In this document: positions 10,176-22,123 of the stretch, one piece after another | Layout: each line of letters opens with the position of its first letter | Position numbering within the stretch: position 1 is the first letter of the stretch | DNA from: Ophiosphaerella korrae | Taxonomy: Eukaryota > Ascomycota > Dothideomycetes > Pleosporales > Phaeosphaeriaceae | DNA length: 64,000 bases | NCBI GenBank assembly: GCA_028456385.1 | Contig: JALNQF010000056.1 | Location: 1 to 64,000 of the forward strand | Reading direction: 5' to 3' | Program-made: the position numbers and the translations under genes | Notes under the pieces: model-generated | What the model saw: the letters and a program-made list of their open reading frames with translations, nothing else | What the model was told of the DNA's origin: nothing | Database searches by the model: none

Positions 10176-11487
10176 TTATTGCTCCTTTTCGTACCCTTCA
10201 GGCTTGGTCATGCCGTTAATTTCGTAGAAGCGTGATGTGCCTATAAAGTGTCAGCAGGTGGGTTATAACGACGACATGTAATACATACAACTGTATCCAT
10301 TCCAGTCAAAGTTGTCCTTGGGGTTGCAATGGCACTTGTGGTCGAGGCGGTATTGCTCGCCAGTCGGGCAGTGTGTAAAGGGGACGTGGTAATAGGCGAT
10401 ATCGTTGAAGAAGTGGATCTCGTCCTTGCGCAACATCAATCCAGCGGCGATGGAATGGACCGGCGCGTCGCCCCAGCGCTCGTAAAAGAAACCACCAGCA
10501 TGATCCAAAGATGTAAAGAAGTCTATGTAGGCATCGGACCGGAGCCAGTTCAAGTTGCCAATCTCGAAGTTGGACCAGAAATGGCAGTGGTTGTAAGTGT
10601 CGCCACCATCGTCGCTGAGGAACTTCATCGAGTTGTCCTTGACAACGTGTTGCGGGTAATGTTTGGTGAAGTTCTTGGTCGCGTCCCAAAGCGTGGGGAT
10701 CGTCTCAACATACTCATACAAGCTGAGGGTGAAGCTGTACTTCTTCTTCTTCTCTGCCATGAACTTGAATGTGTCGTAGTTGATGTCGCAGAACAGGTCA
10801 ATGCTGGGCTCCACGCGCCAGTACCACTCATAGTCGAGCATCAAGGGGTGGCGGAAGAAGAAGCCAGACTCGTAGCGGCACATGTGTCTGTAGCTGATGG
10901 AATCACCGTAGATGATCTTCTTCTCCTTCATCTCTTCGCGAACCTTGGCCGCTTTGTCCTGGTCGATCCATTCGGGGAACGACCAATGCTCCTTGGGGAT
11001 CTTGCCATACTTTGTTTTTCCGGACACAAGCGCGGTTGTGATCTTCTTGAATTCGTCGTCAAATTCTTCGTCGTTGAGGAAGACCCAGTCGTAGTTGAAC
11101 TTGCGGTTGAAGCGGTCCTCCACATGGCGAATCGACTTGGCGATTTCCCATACGTCTTGGTTGCGGGCGAGGGTGACAAAGGTGGCGTTCATGCGGTCGC
11201 CGGCAGCAGTGGCAGGAGGAAGGGTGGGCTGCTCGTTTGGCGATGTCGAAGCGTGCGGTGCTTGGGCGGTTATGGCCGCATTAGGGGTGCTGGGTGTGTT
11301 TGGCGCTGTGGTGGTGCCCTTGTATGCAGGCCAACCGGCAGAGGGCACTGACGAGGAGCTGATAAAGTAGAAGACGACAAGGGCCTGTTGCGGTCAGCGG
11401 CTGCCATTGAAGCAAGCACCAGCGAGATGGGATCCGCACGAAAACAGCAAAGACAATGTAGCGCATATAACGCTGGGAGCCTGCCAT
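10176..11487 (-). CDS. Golgi alpha-1,2-mannosyltransferase, GT15 (Kre2/Mnt1/Ktr) family
   Basis: Three exons: 11487-11440, 11384-10289 and 10240-10176, with introns of 55 and 48 nt. The product is 402 aa, the usual family length. Exon 1 plus the start of exon 2 give a short basic cytosolic tail and a single membrane anchor ([19 protein letters not shown]), as expected for a type II Golgi enzyme. A Pro/Thr/Ala-rich stem follows to about residue 75. The catalytic domain carries the family landmarks '[12 protein letters not shown]' and '[15 protein letters not shown]'. The last exon restores a conserved C-terminus ([12 protein letters not shown]). The enzyme adds alpha-1,2-mannose from GDP-mannose to O-linked and N-linked glycans of cell-wall and secreted proteins. 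It is divergent from PAT1 across a 677-bp region. Confidence 0.92.
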
Positions 11488-12164
11488 GGCGGTGGTGGTA
11501 GCAGGCCGCGCGGGTTTGTGGCTTTTCTCGCCTTGCTCTGACTTGCCCTCCACCTTGGCCACGCTTGTTTCAGTGCCTCTGGTTTGCTCTGTGAGCGCTT
11601 GGAGGAGCGTGGGGATAGGGGCGGACGGCAGGGACGAGGCGATGCTCAGACGAGAAAGGTATTGGGGGGGCAGACGAGGCGGCCGATGCAAAAGCATGCA
11701 GTCGAGACAAAAAGGAGGCAGTGGTGATGGTGTGGCAAGCCCCCAAGTCCCCAAGGCCTATGCTGTGGCTGCGTGCCCAGAAGCAGTCTCGGGGCAGAGG
11801 TGGCCAATGGCTTCTCCCCTCGGTAGGCTAGCAAAAGCGGGAAATCCACTCCTCCCATCAGCACGGGGTGTGCTCTGTATACAAGGGGCCATGTACTACA
11901 TAATTATCTGATTGTCTAGCTACGATTCGTAGGCGGCTCTTGCTATGCTCATAACTGCCGAGAAAAAGGTGCCAGATAGTCCTGCTAGCTTTTAGCTGCT
12001 GCGTCTTGGGCCGCCTCTGTCCCAGCTGCTCAGCTGGCCGAGAGCTACCTAGCCAGGACTAGCAGCGCCCTGGCAAAGGCGCGGCCAGAGCAGAGCTGTT
12101 TTGCTCGACGTCACACACTCAACCACCAGCACGGCCACTCCCGCCATCACCGCTGCCGCCCCTC
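11488..12164. promoter_or_regulatory. Divergent intergenic region (mannosyltransferase / PAT1)
   Basis: This 677-bp region lies between two divergent starts and must hold both promoters. It is rich in CAGCTG-type and GGCCGC-like words near 12000-12090. I identify no specific operator. The antisense ORFs here are uninterrupted only because the region is GC-rich. Confidence 0.5.
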
Positions 12165-12956
12165 ATGTCGTTCTTCGGCTTCGACGCCAGCCTCCCCAGG
12201 GACCGCGGACACTCTTCGCATGCACCCGGCTTCGGACAGCATGATGCCTTTGCTGGCCTAAGTGGCGGGGCAGGAGGCGACGATGATGTGTATGTTTGTT
12301 GCGCCCTGGCCTGCCATGCGCCCTTGCTCACACGCTCACAGCATCGACTTTGAAGAGACGTACGACGGCCTCGGCAGCCAGCTCGACGACGCCGACGATG
12401 CATTCAATGACGACACGTTCGGCGGCCCTGGCACGCAGCAGCCCGTCGACAAGCACTTCGACTTCGCCGGCCAGACCTCCAAGGTCTCCAATATCCTGCA
12501 CGAGGAGCAGATGCTGTACCAGGCCAGACAAGGGCCCACCTACCAGCACAAGCCGCCCGTTCCCCAGGCTTCAAAGCCCAGCCGGAGTGGCTACGAGAGC
12601 TACAAAGACCCCGAGTATATCCCCCAACTGGAAGCGCGTGCCGACATCTGGGGCCTCAAACCAAAGCAAAAAGCCCCACAGAGCCAGCAATACGAACAGC
12701 AGCCTTCTGCACCTGCCCAACACGCCGCCCCCTCTAAAAAGCTGATGAGCGTAGACGAGGTCGAAGCTATGATGCGTGCTCAGGGCAGCAGCCAAGAATC
12801 CAGAGGCACTCCCCCGGTCCAGCATCCGCATTATCAGGGCCCTCCCCAGGGCTATCCGCCGCAGCAATATCCTCATGGGCAGCCGCCTTTTCCGGGCATG
12901 CACGGCGGTCCACCGGGCCAGTTTGCGCCCCAGATCTTGCAACGACCGCAGCAGCA

Positions 12957-12996
<40 letters not shown>

Positions 12997-14847
12997 CACC
13001 CTGCTCCACAGAGGCAGCAACAAGCTCGCGCCGAACTTCCGGCACAACCTGTCCACACCCAAGCACCTCAGCACCCGACCATCTTGCAGCGACAGCGACC
13101 GGAGTCCAATGAGCCAGTCGCCCAGCAACAGCGACAAGGAACACCTCAAAACCGGCCGCCAGGCCCACCGACACAACCTCGACAGATCTTGCAAAACCCC
13201 AACCGTCCCTCTGGTCATGGCCAGCCGTTGACTCAGCCAGGACCACAGTCCCAGCGCGGACAGGCATCAGGTCACAACCGAGGCCCATCTTTTCCGGGAA
13301 TGGTAATCACTCACCCCGAACAACTACTCCAACTCTCCGACGCGGAGCGAGCGGCGTTTCTAGAAGAAGATGCCAAACGAGCTAAGAGGAATCACAAGAT
13401 TGCTCTTCTCGCAAAGGACAACGGCCTCATGACACCTCAGGACAAGAATTTTATTACCCGTATTCAGCTGCAGCAACTCATGACTGCAACTGGCAATCTA
13501 GATGAGAGAGGCCCCGAGGCCGCCATCGCTGAGGACTTCTACTATCAAGTCTTCAGCCAAATTCGGGGTGCTCCTCGTCAGAATCCTCAGCAACCTGCCA
13601 GTCAGTTTGCGCAGACGTATCTGTTTCAAACCAACAATAGGTTTGGGGCCCGACGAAATGGTCGAGGAGGAGACAACCACATGCAGCGCATGGAGCAGCA
13701 GATCCAGCGGGCGGTTGAGGCTGCGAAAGCTCGACCAAAGGCGAGACAACTTGTCGTAGAAGGCAGCTTAGGCAAAATCGCTTTTAGCAACTCAAAAACA
13801 CCGCGGCCCCTACTCAATATCAAGCGGTCCGAAGCGAACGATAAATACCCGAAACACAAGTCGTCAATAGCTGACCGCAAAGAAGCTCTTCGTAACATTG
13901 AAAATGTTTACGTTACCCTTATGCAGATGGAAGACCACGAGCGAGCTATGCCACCACCTATCAATGAGAACAGCAACTCCAACGCGATTCAGGCTCACAT
14001 GGAGTGGCGATCCAAGATCGACTTTCTTCATCAGCAACTTTGGCAGAACACCAAGATCTTGGAGCCTATCAATCCACAGTATGTCAATAACAGCCCTCAA
14101 TTGAAAAACTACTGACCTTTTTTTTTTTTCAGAGCAACGAATCCCCACCCTTTCATTTCGATTCTGTCGCACGCAAAGGGAAAGAAGGCCATCCCTCGCC
14201 TCTTCCGCCATATTGACGAGCAAGAGCGCATCACGGTTGTAACCATGATCGTCGTTCATCTTGATGCGCTTTCAGTGGTCAGCCATGCAGTTGCCAACCC
14301 GGAAGAACCACTGAACCCTGCTATTCGCGAGGAGGTCGAGTTATTCACTGTAGCAGTATTGCCGCCACTCTTCGCACATATGTCTGAGTCGCCTCTGAAC
14401 ATCATCATCGGCCTACTGGGGCTTATTCTCGATCGTACAAACTTGCATGTCGTGGCTCGAAGCAAGATCGGTCTATCGCTTCTTACAATCTTGATTTCCC
14501 GTGCTGAGCTTTTGAAGCAATCAGCTCATGAAACCGACCCTAGTGAATGGGACCAGTGGGGTGTGCTCTATAATCGCTTGTTTGACATGGTCGAACCTGT
14601 GCTCCCCATCATCTTCCCCGGCAGCATCAACGAGACAGACGACATGTACATCTGGCAGTACTTGGCTGCCATGGGAGTTGGCGCCAGCCCGGAACAGCAA
14701 CAAAGGCTTGTCTTAGGTGTTAAGGATCGTGTCATGGAGACTGTCACTGTCAGCAAGGCACTGCCAGCCGACATGGCAGGCGCTCGGCTAGCTAATGTTA
14801 ATCTCTTCATGAGGGCCATTGGTTTGGATGTGGACCTTCTTGGCTGA
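12165..14847 (+). CDS. PAT1: Pat1 decapping activator (topoisomerase II-associated protein PAT1)
   Basis: Three exons: 12165-12289, 12342-14078 and 14133-14847 (introns of 52 and 54 nt; donors GTATGT at both). The product is 858 aa. The N-terminus MSFFGFDASLPRD with the acidic 'DFEETYDGLGSQLDD..DAFNDDTFG' block is the conserved Pat1 N-terminal motif that contacts Dhh1. The middle (about residues 150-400) is Pro/Gln-rich with a pure Gln run at about 245-260. The C-terminal half has the conserved mid domain and the alpha-helical PatC domain (FISILSHAKGKKAIPRLF.., then HLDALSVV). Pat1 links deadenylated mRNAs, Lsm1-7 and the decapping enzyme Dcp2 in cytoplasmic P-bodies. The first intron falls inside the acidic motif, so a start at 12262 would miss the N-terminus. 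Confidence 0.93.
12949..12996 (+). repeat. CAG/CAA trinucleotide repeat encoding poly-glutamine in PAT1
   Basis: A near-perfect CAG run with CAA interruptions near both ends encodes about 16 glutamines in the disordered middle of Pat1. Length variation between strains is expected for such tracts. Confidence 0.9.
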
Positions 14848-16588
14848 GGTAGGTTGTCGGTGAGCTATCTGGATCACTGAAGTGAGTACGGCGCCAACCA
14901 TGGATTGGCTGATGTAGGACAACAAATGTCACACGAAACCGTTGACCGTTGACCGTTAACCGTTAACCCATCGGTTGACAACGTGATGATAATGAAGCCA
15001 ATTATATCATCGCCCGCCGCCATCGGTCTATGTCTGAAAAGTCAAGCGCAGACAATGTAGGAGAAGGAAGAAGAGGATGACAGCATAGAGAAGAAGCAAT
15101 TGGTCATGCACGCGTCGGTCTTATTCAGGAACGGAAATGGCTTTGGTAACCTGGGGGATTGTGCCACCATGAAAAGAACTACAAAAGTGTAGCGATTGAA
15201 TATTTGAATGCAAAACTGGTTCCATACCCTTTGCCGCTTGCAGTGGCCCGGACGGCAGCTTCAGGTGCTATAATTACAGGTCGTGATTCTTCGCTGTGAA
15301 CACTAGTTCAACCTCCCTTACTGTGAGCACTTGATCGAATGTTAAAGGCAGCCACCAATTTGAAGTCTTGCTAAGGCATGTTCCATTGCGGTTGCGTGGG
15401 AGAGCCAGCATCTCCAATTGTTTGAGAGCAGCACCGCCACGACTTCTACGCCCGGTATCATTGCGTGCCTTGCCCGGGCTGAGCGTTTGCCGAAACGTTG
15501 CTACTGTTTCCTTGGGCTTCAAAACAAGCATTCAAAGCCCCATTCTTGGAAGCGCCCAGTATGTTTGTTGCGCGGCACCAAGAGATGGTGGCGCACCAAT
15601 GCTTCAGTAATTCAAAATGCGATAGGCTGACCTTGAATAAACTGGAGACGCGCACTCAAACATTGACAAGTGACAGTAACGGCTAAGCTTTGCCGTCGTG
15701 CTTGTTTCGTGCCCCTGAGTATGGCTCCAGCCGTGACGAGGGTGTTTCAGCATTTGTCTAGCCTTGGCATCCGAAACACCACTCGACAAGCTTCCTCAGC
15801 TTGCTTGTTCATGCTTCCGGAACACGGGAATAGGCCAGAGTGAACAGCAAAATGAGTGTTTCGAGCGGCTCTAGATTACATTGCTAGGAACGCGCAAATA
15901 TTGTCAATTTGTCGTCATCGCAGCGCAAGGTTGACTTGGGCTTCTTCAACGCGGATCCGAATGTTGGTCAAGACGATTCTGTGGGAACACGCAACTTCAT
16001 TTGCGCCTCCTAATCCTCCCCACATATTCTCACCCACAGCATGAAAACTCGATTAGTACGCGTAAGAGAATTGTCAGCCTATCGACAGCCCTAGGCATCG
16101 TTTAGTGTATTCCCGCCCAATGGCATGTCCATGTAAGCACCCATCGGACCCGTTCTGACGCCTTTATCGCCAGCTTTGGCGACTTTCTTGACTGTGTGCC
16201 TGATTCTCCGTGTGGATCCAAACCTAAACCTCCCATGGATTCTCTGACGTTAACGTGCCTACGTGCAGCATCCTACTTGCAGCCGCGTAGGTCCCGGCCT
16301 GGTACCGGGTGCGCTAATACTCGACACCTTTCGTGCTTGAGATTCAAGCGTCGAGTTGATGTTTCATTCAGTCAACAGGGCCCTCTTTTACTACTTTCAT
16401 TGTTTGACCGTCCTTACTTTAAAAGGTACTCCTTCCCACAATCATCAAGGGCTGTGGACTTCCATCAAGCGAAGCCTTGTATCATTCTCTCTAGAACGCT
16501 GCGTTCTTTTTTTTTTTCGTCTTCTCCTTCACTTCTTTCCTTTTTGACGATAATACATCGTTCGGCTGCCGGTCAGCATTCGCTCAGC
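14848..16588. other. Long intergenic region between PAT1 and the protease gene
   Basis: About 1.74 kb. A short direct repeat (GTTGACC / GTTAACC units, about 14939-14972) lies near the left end. Several ORFs of 60-85 codons occur around 15274-15790 on both strands, with no recognisable family and no splice-joined extension. The last few hundred bases, including a pyrimidine-rich tract around 16505-16540, are presumably the protease promoter and leader. Confidence 0.5.
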
Positions 16589-17954
16589 ATGGCCTCATTA
16601 CGACTCCTCTTCATCGCTGCCCTTTTGGTGGCTTTAGCACTCGCTGTTCCCGCCCCAACACGTCGGAGAAGTCTTCAAAAACGTTCGTTCAAGGTTCCAA
16701 GGCAGCTGAATAAAGCTCACCCAACTGGTCCTAATGGTATGGCTGCTATGAAGAAAGTATTCAGGAAGTACAACTTCGAAATTAAAAACAAATTTATGGT
16801 TAAGGAGGACTTTATGGTCGACGGTCTCATTGGCCAAACAAAGGAGAACAAGCAGAATGAAACTAAGAAGCCCGCTGGTGCTGCTGCTGCTACCAACCAG
16901 AGCGGTACCGTTGTTGCGACCCCAGAGCAAAACGCTGCACTTTTCCTGTCACCAGTTGATGTCGGTGGACAAACTCTTAACTTGGACTTTGACTCTGGCT
17001 CGTCAGACTTGTAAGAAAAGCACATACTCTTCGTGAACAGCAAGCTTACACTACATTAGATGGATGTTCAGCACCGAACTTCCCGCACAAGCCATCGGCC
17101 AGCACGCTGCCTTTGACGCCTCAAAATCGAAAACATTCAAGCAAATGAAAGGTGCACAGTTCAGGGTCAGCTATGGCGATGGGTCGGGAGCTGCTGGCCT
17201 GGTTGGTACAGACACTGTGACTATTGGAGGTGTCAAGGTGGAGAACCAGACTGTCGAGCTTGCTACTGCCGTCTCAAAAACATTCATTGATGATGCCAAC
17301 ACTGACGGCCTCGTCGGCCTTGCGTTCTCGAAGCTCAACACTGTCAATGATGGCACAAAGAAGACCCCACAGAAGACCTTTTTCGATAATGTAATGGGAA
17401 CCCTGGATATGCCCGTGTTCACCGCCGATCTTGATCCAGATGGCACCGGCGTTTACGAGTTTGGCAAGATCGACGCGAAGAAATTTGAAGGTGCCATGAA
17501 GTGGGTTGCTGTCAAGGCCGAAACTGGATTCTGGCAATTCCCTTCCACCAAGTTTGCTGTTGGCGACAAGGTCTTCGATAACAAGGGGGGATCCGACGCC
17601 ATTGCCGACACCGGCACCTCTCTCATGCTTGTCGACCAGGCCGTCGCCGAAACATACTATTCCCAGGTCCAGGGTGCTCAGCTCAATGCTCAAGTCGGTG
17701 GCTTCATCTACCCGTGTGCAGCTAAAATGCCAGACTTCTCCGTTGCTGCTGGCGACAACATGATCAAAATCCCCGGCAATCAGATCACTTTCGCCACCGT
17801 TGACAAGAAGAACACAACTTGCTTCGGTGGTATCCAGGGCAACCAAGGCGCTGGACTTCAGATCTACGGCGACACCATGTTCAAGGCACAGCTTGTTGCT
17901 TTCAACGGTGGTAATCAGTCACTTGGCTTCGGCCAGAAGCCGCTAGTGCAGTAA
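16589..17954 (+). CDS. Secreted aspartic endopeptidase, aspergillopepsin/penicillopepsin type (MEROPS A1)
   Basis: Two exons: 16589-17010 and 17060-17954 (49-nt intron, GTAAGA..TAG, placed between the first catalytic loop and its Trp). The product is 438 aa. Residues 1-20 (MASLRLLFIAALLVALALAV) are a clear signal peptide. A basic propeptide follows, with KR-type sites (RRRSLQKR). The first active-site loop is LDFDSGSSDLW (Ser where most members have Thr after the catalytic Asp). The second is IADTGTSLML. The flap contains SYGDGSGAAG. One cysteine pair (YPC..TTC) matches the usual disulfide. The enzyme is secreted and cleaves proteins at acid pH. The upstream open frame from 16196 lacks signal-peptide character, so 16589 is preferred. 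Confidence 0.93.
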
Positions 17955-18595
17955 TCTAGACACACTCTTCTTATTTTTGCATTGTCGCTGGGCATCTAAA
18001 GGCATCGTCCGTCAAGGGCATCTGTATATAATGTTATGACCTGGGCCCCTCGATCGGGGATCTATTACTACCAATGAACTATTAAACAAACATCCGTACA
18101 CAGTGCACTGAACATTTGATTGTTAAACCTTTTCTACGGAGCCCACCACACGTATGACATAGCCTTTGCAGACACCCAGGTAAGGGTACATGGGAGATCA
18201 TCGTTAGACCGCGTTTGCACAGCCGTTTCGAGAATTCGCATGAAACAGCACACACACACCAAGCCTAGGCGAGGCTTGATCCGACGTCCCTCCTGTGAGC
18301 GAGGTTCCGGTTTCACCGAGTATGCAATGGGTATTTTTCTATCCGGTTTTCTCTTTTGTCATCAAGAGTAGAGCGAGATAGAGCTATTGGATTGAGATGT
18401 TGGACGCGTGGGCACGTGATAACGCTAGATATGAGAGGAAAAGGAAGGCGCGACTTGGTTGACAGGTCGTCTTTTGCACGCGATAGGTTGTTCTGCATGG
18501 AATCTTGCACCTAGGTATTCAGTATTGACACCTCTCGCTCATTTCCAGCTCAGCAGGACGAGGAAATTGATAACAAGTGTATCTCCACGTGCGGG
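17955..18595. other. Intergenic, no gene seen
   Basis: This is the 3' flank of the protease and the 5' flank of the Zip2-like gene. No coding family or RNA gene recognised. Confidence 0.5.
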
Positions 18596-21553
18596 ATGGA
18601 GGACGAGGAAGAACCGGCTGCCCTTGACTACGCTCGTCATCACGCGTTGTGTAGACCTTATGACGGTGAGAGTCTGCTTTCTAGTAATCTAACTACACTA
18701 CCGGATGTCGACCTTGAACAAGAACATTGGCGTCCATCCGATGAATCCATCACTAATACGGTTGCAACACTAATAAAAGAACGCCTTACGGTTAGTAAAG
18801 ATGCTGCGCTTCTACTCAAGGAAGTGCACGCCTTGCAAGAAGCACCACAGAAGGAACTATTGACAGATGATCGGTGGCGGTGGAGTCGCAGCTTGAAGCA
18901 AGAACTTCCTATTTTGCGAACAGACAATGAGCTTGACATCTTAAACTTCGGCAGCGCGACCTCCCCAGACTTCAAAGACTTGAATATCCCACTCGAAGTC
19001 ATCCACGATGAGAGTGACGAAGGGTTTGAGTGGCCAGCGAAGTATCTGACCTACCCTGCACAGTTCGATGAGCAAGTCAAAGCCGAGAAGCTTGCCGTGT
19101 CGAGAGACGTGCTGGCATACCTCCAAGATGCCGTTCGAGACACTTATATTCCAGATGACTTGGAGAAGATCTATGAGAGTTTGAGCTACACACCGGTAAG
19201 GCGCATTGCTCTTCTTGGGAAATGTACTAAAGATGTAGGGCACTATAGACCGACATGTAACCCCACCGCTTCTTGCAGTTTCACCACCACCAACGCCCTA
19301 CATACCATCATCACCGGCAAACCATATTCCATTTGCGTCGGATAGTAGTGACTCCTTAGTGGCAGAGACAAGAAATCTCGAGCAGCAAATTATGGATGCG
19401 GATTCATTCATACGTAAGTGGTCGGATAGCGATGATTCGATGCTACTCGACGTTGCACAGTTGCCGCAGTTGAGTTCTTCTCCTGAGGGACAAAAACTGC
19501 CCATATTGAAGCGTAGGCCAGAGGATCTGAAGGTAGAAGGTCCACTTACACCTCCAATATTGTCCGATTCGCCCATGAAGAAACTCAAATCAGTGTCGTT
19601 CACTGAGACTCTGCATCAATTCATTCCGGAAGCATCATGGGTGAAAGAACTTGAAGATGCAGAGGATGCTGGCTCCGACTCATATTTCGAGGAGATCTTC
19701 AAAGATATCGAACCACTTGCAAAACAAGCAATCAGGAGTATAGAAAATGAGCGGTTATCAGGAGCAGACACTACTGCACGTATAGATGTACCTGAACTCG
19801 ACTTCACGCCTCCAGTAGCACCATGGACTGAGTATAGCCAAGCCAGGAGCGGAAAGCGTAGATCTGGCGACACCGAGCTCAGTGCCCAAACGAAATTTCT
19901 ACTCAGGGTGAAACGCGAGTATCTAAAATCAGCGACTTCATGGCACGGTTTATCAGCTCTTGAAAGGAGCCTTCCTTGGCTTATTTTCACAACGAGGATA
20001 GCCAAGATCAATCTCGATGAAAAGCTGCACGGAGAGACAGAATTGAATAACGTTCTTGATGAGTTCAAGGCGGACGATATCGCGACAAGCTCTGGACAGG
20101 TGTGGAAACCGGGTGGGCTGAGAATACTGGATGAAGAGGGTGAAGAGGAAGAGATTGAGTCCGTGGATCTAGAAGAGTCTATGGGTATGGAGGCCCTTGT
20201 CCGGAAGCGAAAGTTAGAAATGGAACAAGATGCATCGGAGCTTCATCGTAAACGTACTATGGCACAAACAGGGACCCGAAGGAATTTCCAGGAGGTTCAA
20301 GAAGATCCAAATGGCTTTAGTCAGAATGGCAATGGATCGTCTGTTACTCGTGCAGATATGAACGAGCAACAGCAACAATTACCTATATCACAGCACAGGG
20401 CTTCTAAAGAATTAAATAAGAGTAGTAACGATCTCATGTTTGGTGGTTTCTCAGTAACTAAGGCGCTCCATAAATTTATGGAAACCAGAGGAAAGGCTAC
20501 TGAAGCGGTCAGTATCAAGTCAGCTAAAGGAAATGGGTCCCATCACGATGCCAACGGACCCACAACTCAGGGATCACCAAGTGAGGGAAGAGAACAGTCC
20601 CCCTACCACGAGAAAGGCGCAGTACAAAAATCGGTACCCCAAGGAACCACACACGACACGCAAATGTCCACCTCACCATCGTATTCACTTCCTCCAATCC
20701 CGAAAGGTCTCATGCCATGCTCTTTCATCGTCTCCTACACTTTACTCCAACAAAGATCTCTGCTGAAACAGATTGAACATGCGTATCAACAAGCAGAAAT
20801 CATTTACCGAGATTACGACCTACCACACTCACCAGCCCAAGAAGCAGATATACTGCTTTCTCCATCCACAGGTTTAATTTTCACATCACTACAACAAGTC
20901 AAGCAGAAATCCCTTCCCGGACAGCCCGAAAGATCTCCCGTCAAGGAGCGCATAACAACATTACACCTGCGGTATGAGAGACTGGTAGTGCTCATCAGCG
21001 AAGGCCTCAGTCAAGAGTTGGAGAGCAAAGGGTCAAATCGCCCAGCCGATCCACGCGACGAGGAGGCATTGACGCGCTTGAAAGGCTTTGCCAATCAAAT
21101 GGAATGCGAAGTACTTGTCAAATTTGTCCGCGGCGGCGTACAGGTACTTGCACGGTCGATCGTGGCAGAAATGGCCACATATGGACTCCCGCATGGATCG
21201 CGGGATATTGGCGATGCCAAACCTGTTACGGAAGAGACGACCGTGAGCAGTTCTCTCGTCGATGTCAATGATTGTATTTGCTGACGTGATATTAGTGGGA
21301 GCTGTTTCTTCGGCGTGCCGGTCTCAATTCATTTGCTTCCCAAGTCATACTTACGTGCCTCAAGAAACATGATGATGCCACGGAAATGATGCCGGATATT
21401 TCAAAATTTGGTTTGCCTGGCTTCTTGACGATGAGGGAGGCTGAGAGAATCAAGTTATTCCAGGCTCTCATGGGAGGAAGTCGGGTTTTGAAGAGAGTGA
21501 GTCGGCTGATAGATCAGTGCTGGGTCAGTGCAGCCCATGGATTCAGGATGTGA
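18596..21553 (+). CDS. Putative Zip2/SHOC1-like protein with degenerate XPF/ERCC4-like domain and C-terminal HhH-like region
   Basis: Three exons: 18596-19195, 19239-21242 and 21296-21553 (introns of 43 and 53 nt). Total 953 aa. Residues 1-600 are acidic and low in similarity. From about residue 680 a block reads like an XPF nuclease fold: 'SFIVSYTLLQQRSLLKQIE', 'EADILLSPSTGLIFTSLQQV', then 'YERLVVLISE'. It occupies the positions of the XPF strands, but the catalytic ERKxxxD motif is absent. Exon 3 adds 'AGLNSFASQVIL..GLPGFLTMREAERIKLF' and 'GGSRVLKRVSRLIDQCW', which resembles the tandem helix-hairpin-helix end of XPF. Catalytically dead XPF-like proteins of this layout include Zip2/SHOC1, which acts with Zip4 in meiotic crossover formation. 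The family call is inference from pattern. The gene structure itself is well supported, because exon 3 extends a conserved-looking domain. Confidence 0.5.
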
Positions 21554-21744
21554 TTCATGGTGATATCTTCCTAGGAGGGGGGTAAAGAAGTTTCAAACGG
21601 CCATGTTCGTTCTGCTGAGCAGGGGATATGCAGAATTATGTAGTAGAACGGAAATTACAGTTTACCCTGTACTCTACACATATTGAAGGAATGCCCTACA
21701 AGTGCTAATGAGGTTACAAGGCTGCACAAGGAATAGGTATCTAC

Positions 21745-21951
21745 CTCTTGGTCAACCGGAAAAGTGGGATGTTGACTACCCCAATATAGCAGCCAGAAGA
21801 TATCCTAGCTCTTTAGAACTTTTCTTCAAGATACTTATAAGTATATGTAGAGGAATCTACGCTTCCTAACTAAATTATTCAGTAGTATACAATCTACATC
21901 TGGCATTGATGTAAGGAGTATGATTTTCCCACTTTTTCAGTTCACCAAGAG
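21745..21951. mobile_element. MITE-like inverted-repeat element, copy 1
   Basis: A 207-bp AT-rich segment. The left end CTCTTGGTCAACCGGAAAAG and the reverse complement of the right end CTCTTGGTGAACTGAAAAAG match at 16 of 20 positions and continue with GTGGGA in both. The interior has no ORF and shares blocks (CAGCCAGAAG, ATAAGTATA, ATTATT-AGTAGTATA) with copies at about 38426 and 50811. No clear target-site duplication could be fixed. It ends 172 bp upstream of the Hikeshi-homologue ATG. Confidence 0.7.
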
Positions 21952-22123
21952 TGTGCATATCTTCAAAGTGGGGCCAATTTGGCACGGAACCCTTCGGAAT
22001 GCTCTCGAACCCTCACTCACTACGTCACCCAACACCATATATGTCGCCCACGAAACCCATGCCCCCCCTCCCCAGGCAAAACCTAATCCCTCCACCCCCC
22101 ACCCCCCACCCCCCTCCGGCAAA

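Noticed and set aside
10329..11351. A 340-codon plus-strand ORF opposite the mannosyltransferase
   Set aside because: It is antisense to a well-supported GT15 gene with conserved motifs and introns. Its composition is that of a mirrored coding strand and it matches no family.
14939..14972. GTTGACC/GTTAACC direct repeats as a possible origin or regulator array
   Set aside because: Only about four imperfect 7-bp units with no flanking symmetry. Too short to support a function.
21920..22123. Upstream extension of the Hikeshi homologue frame
   Set aside because: It runs through the MITE end and a poly-proline low-complexity stretch. Family similarity begins at the ATG at 22124.
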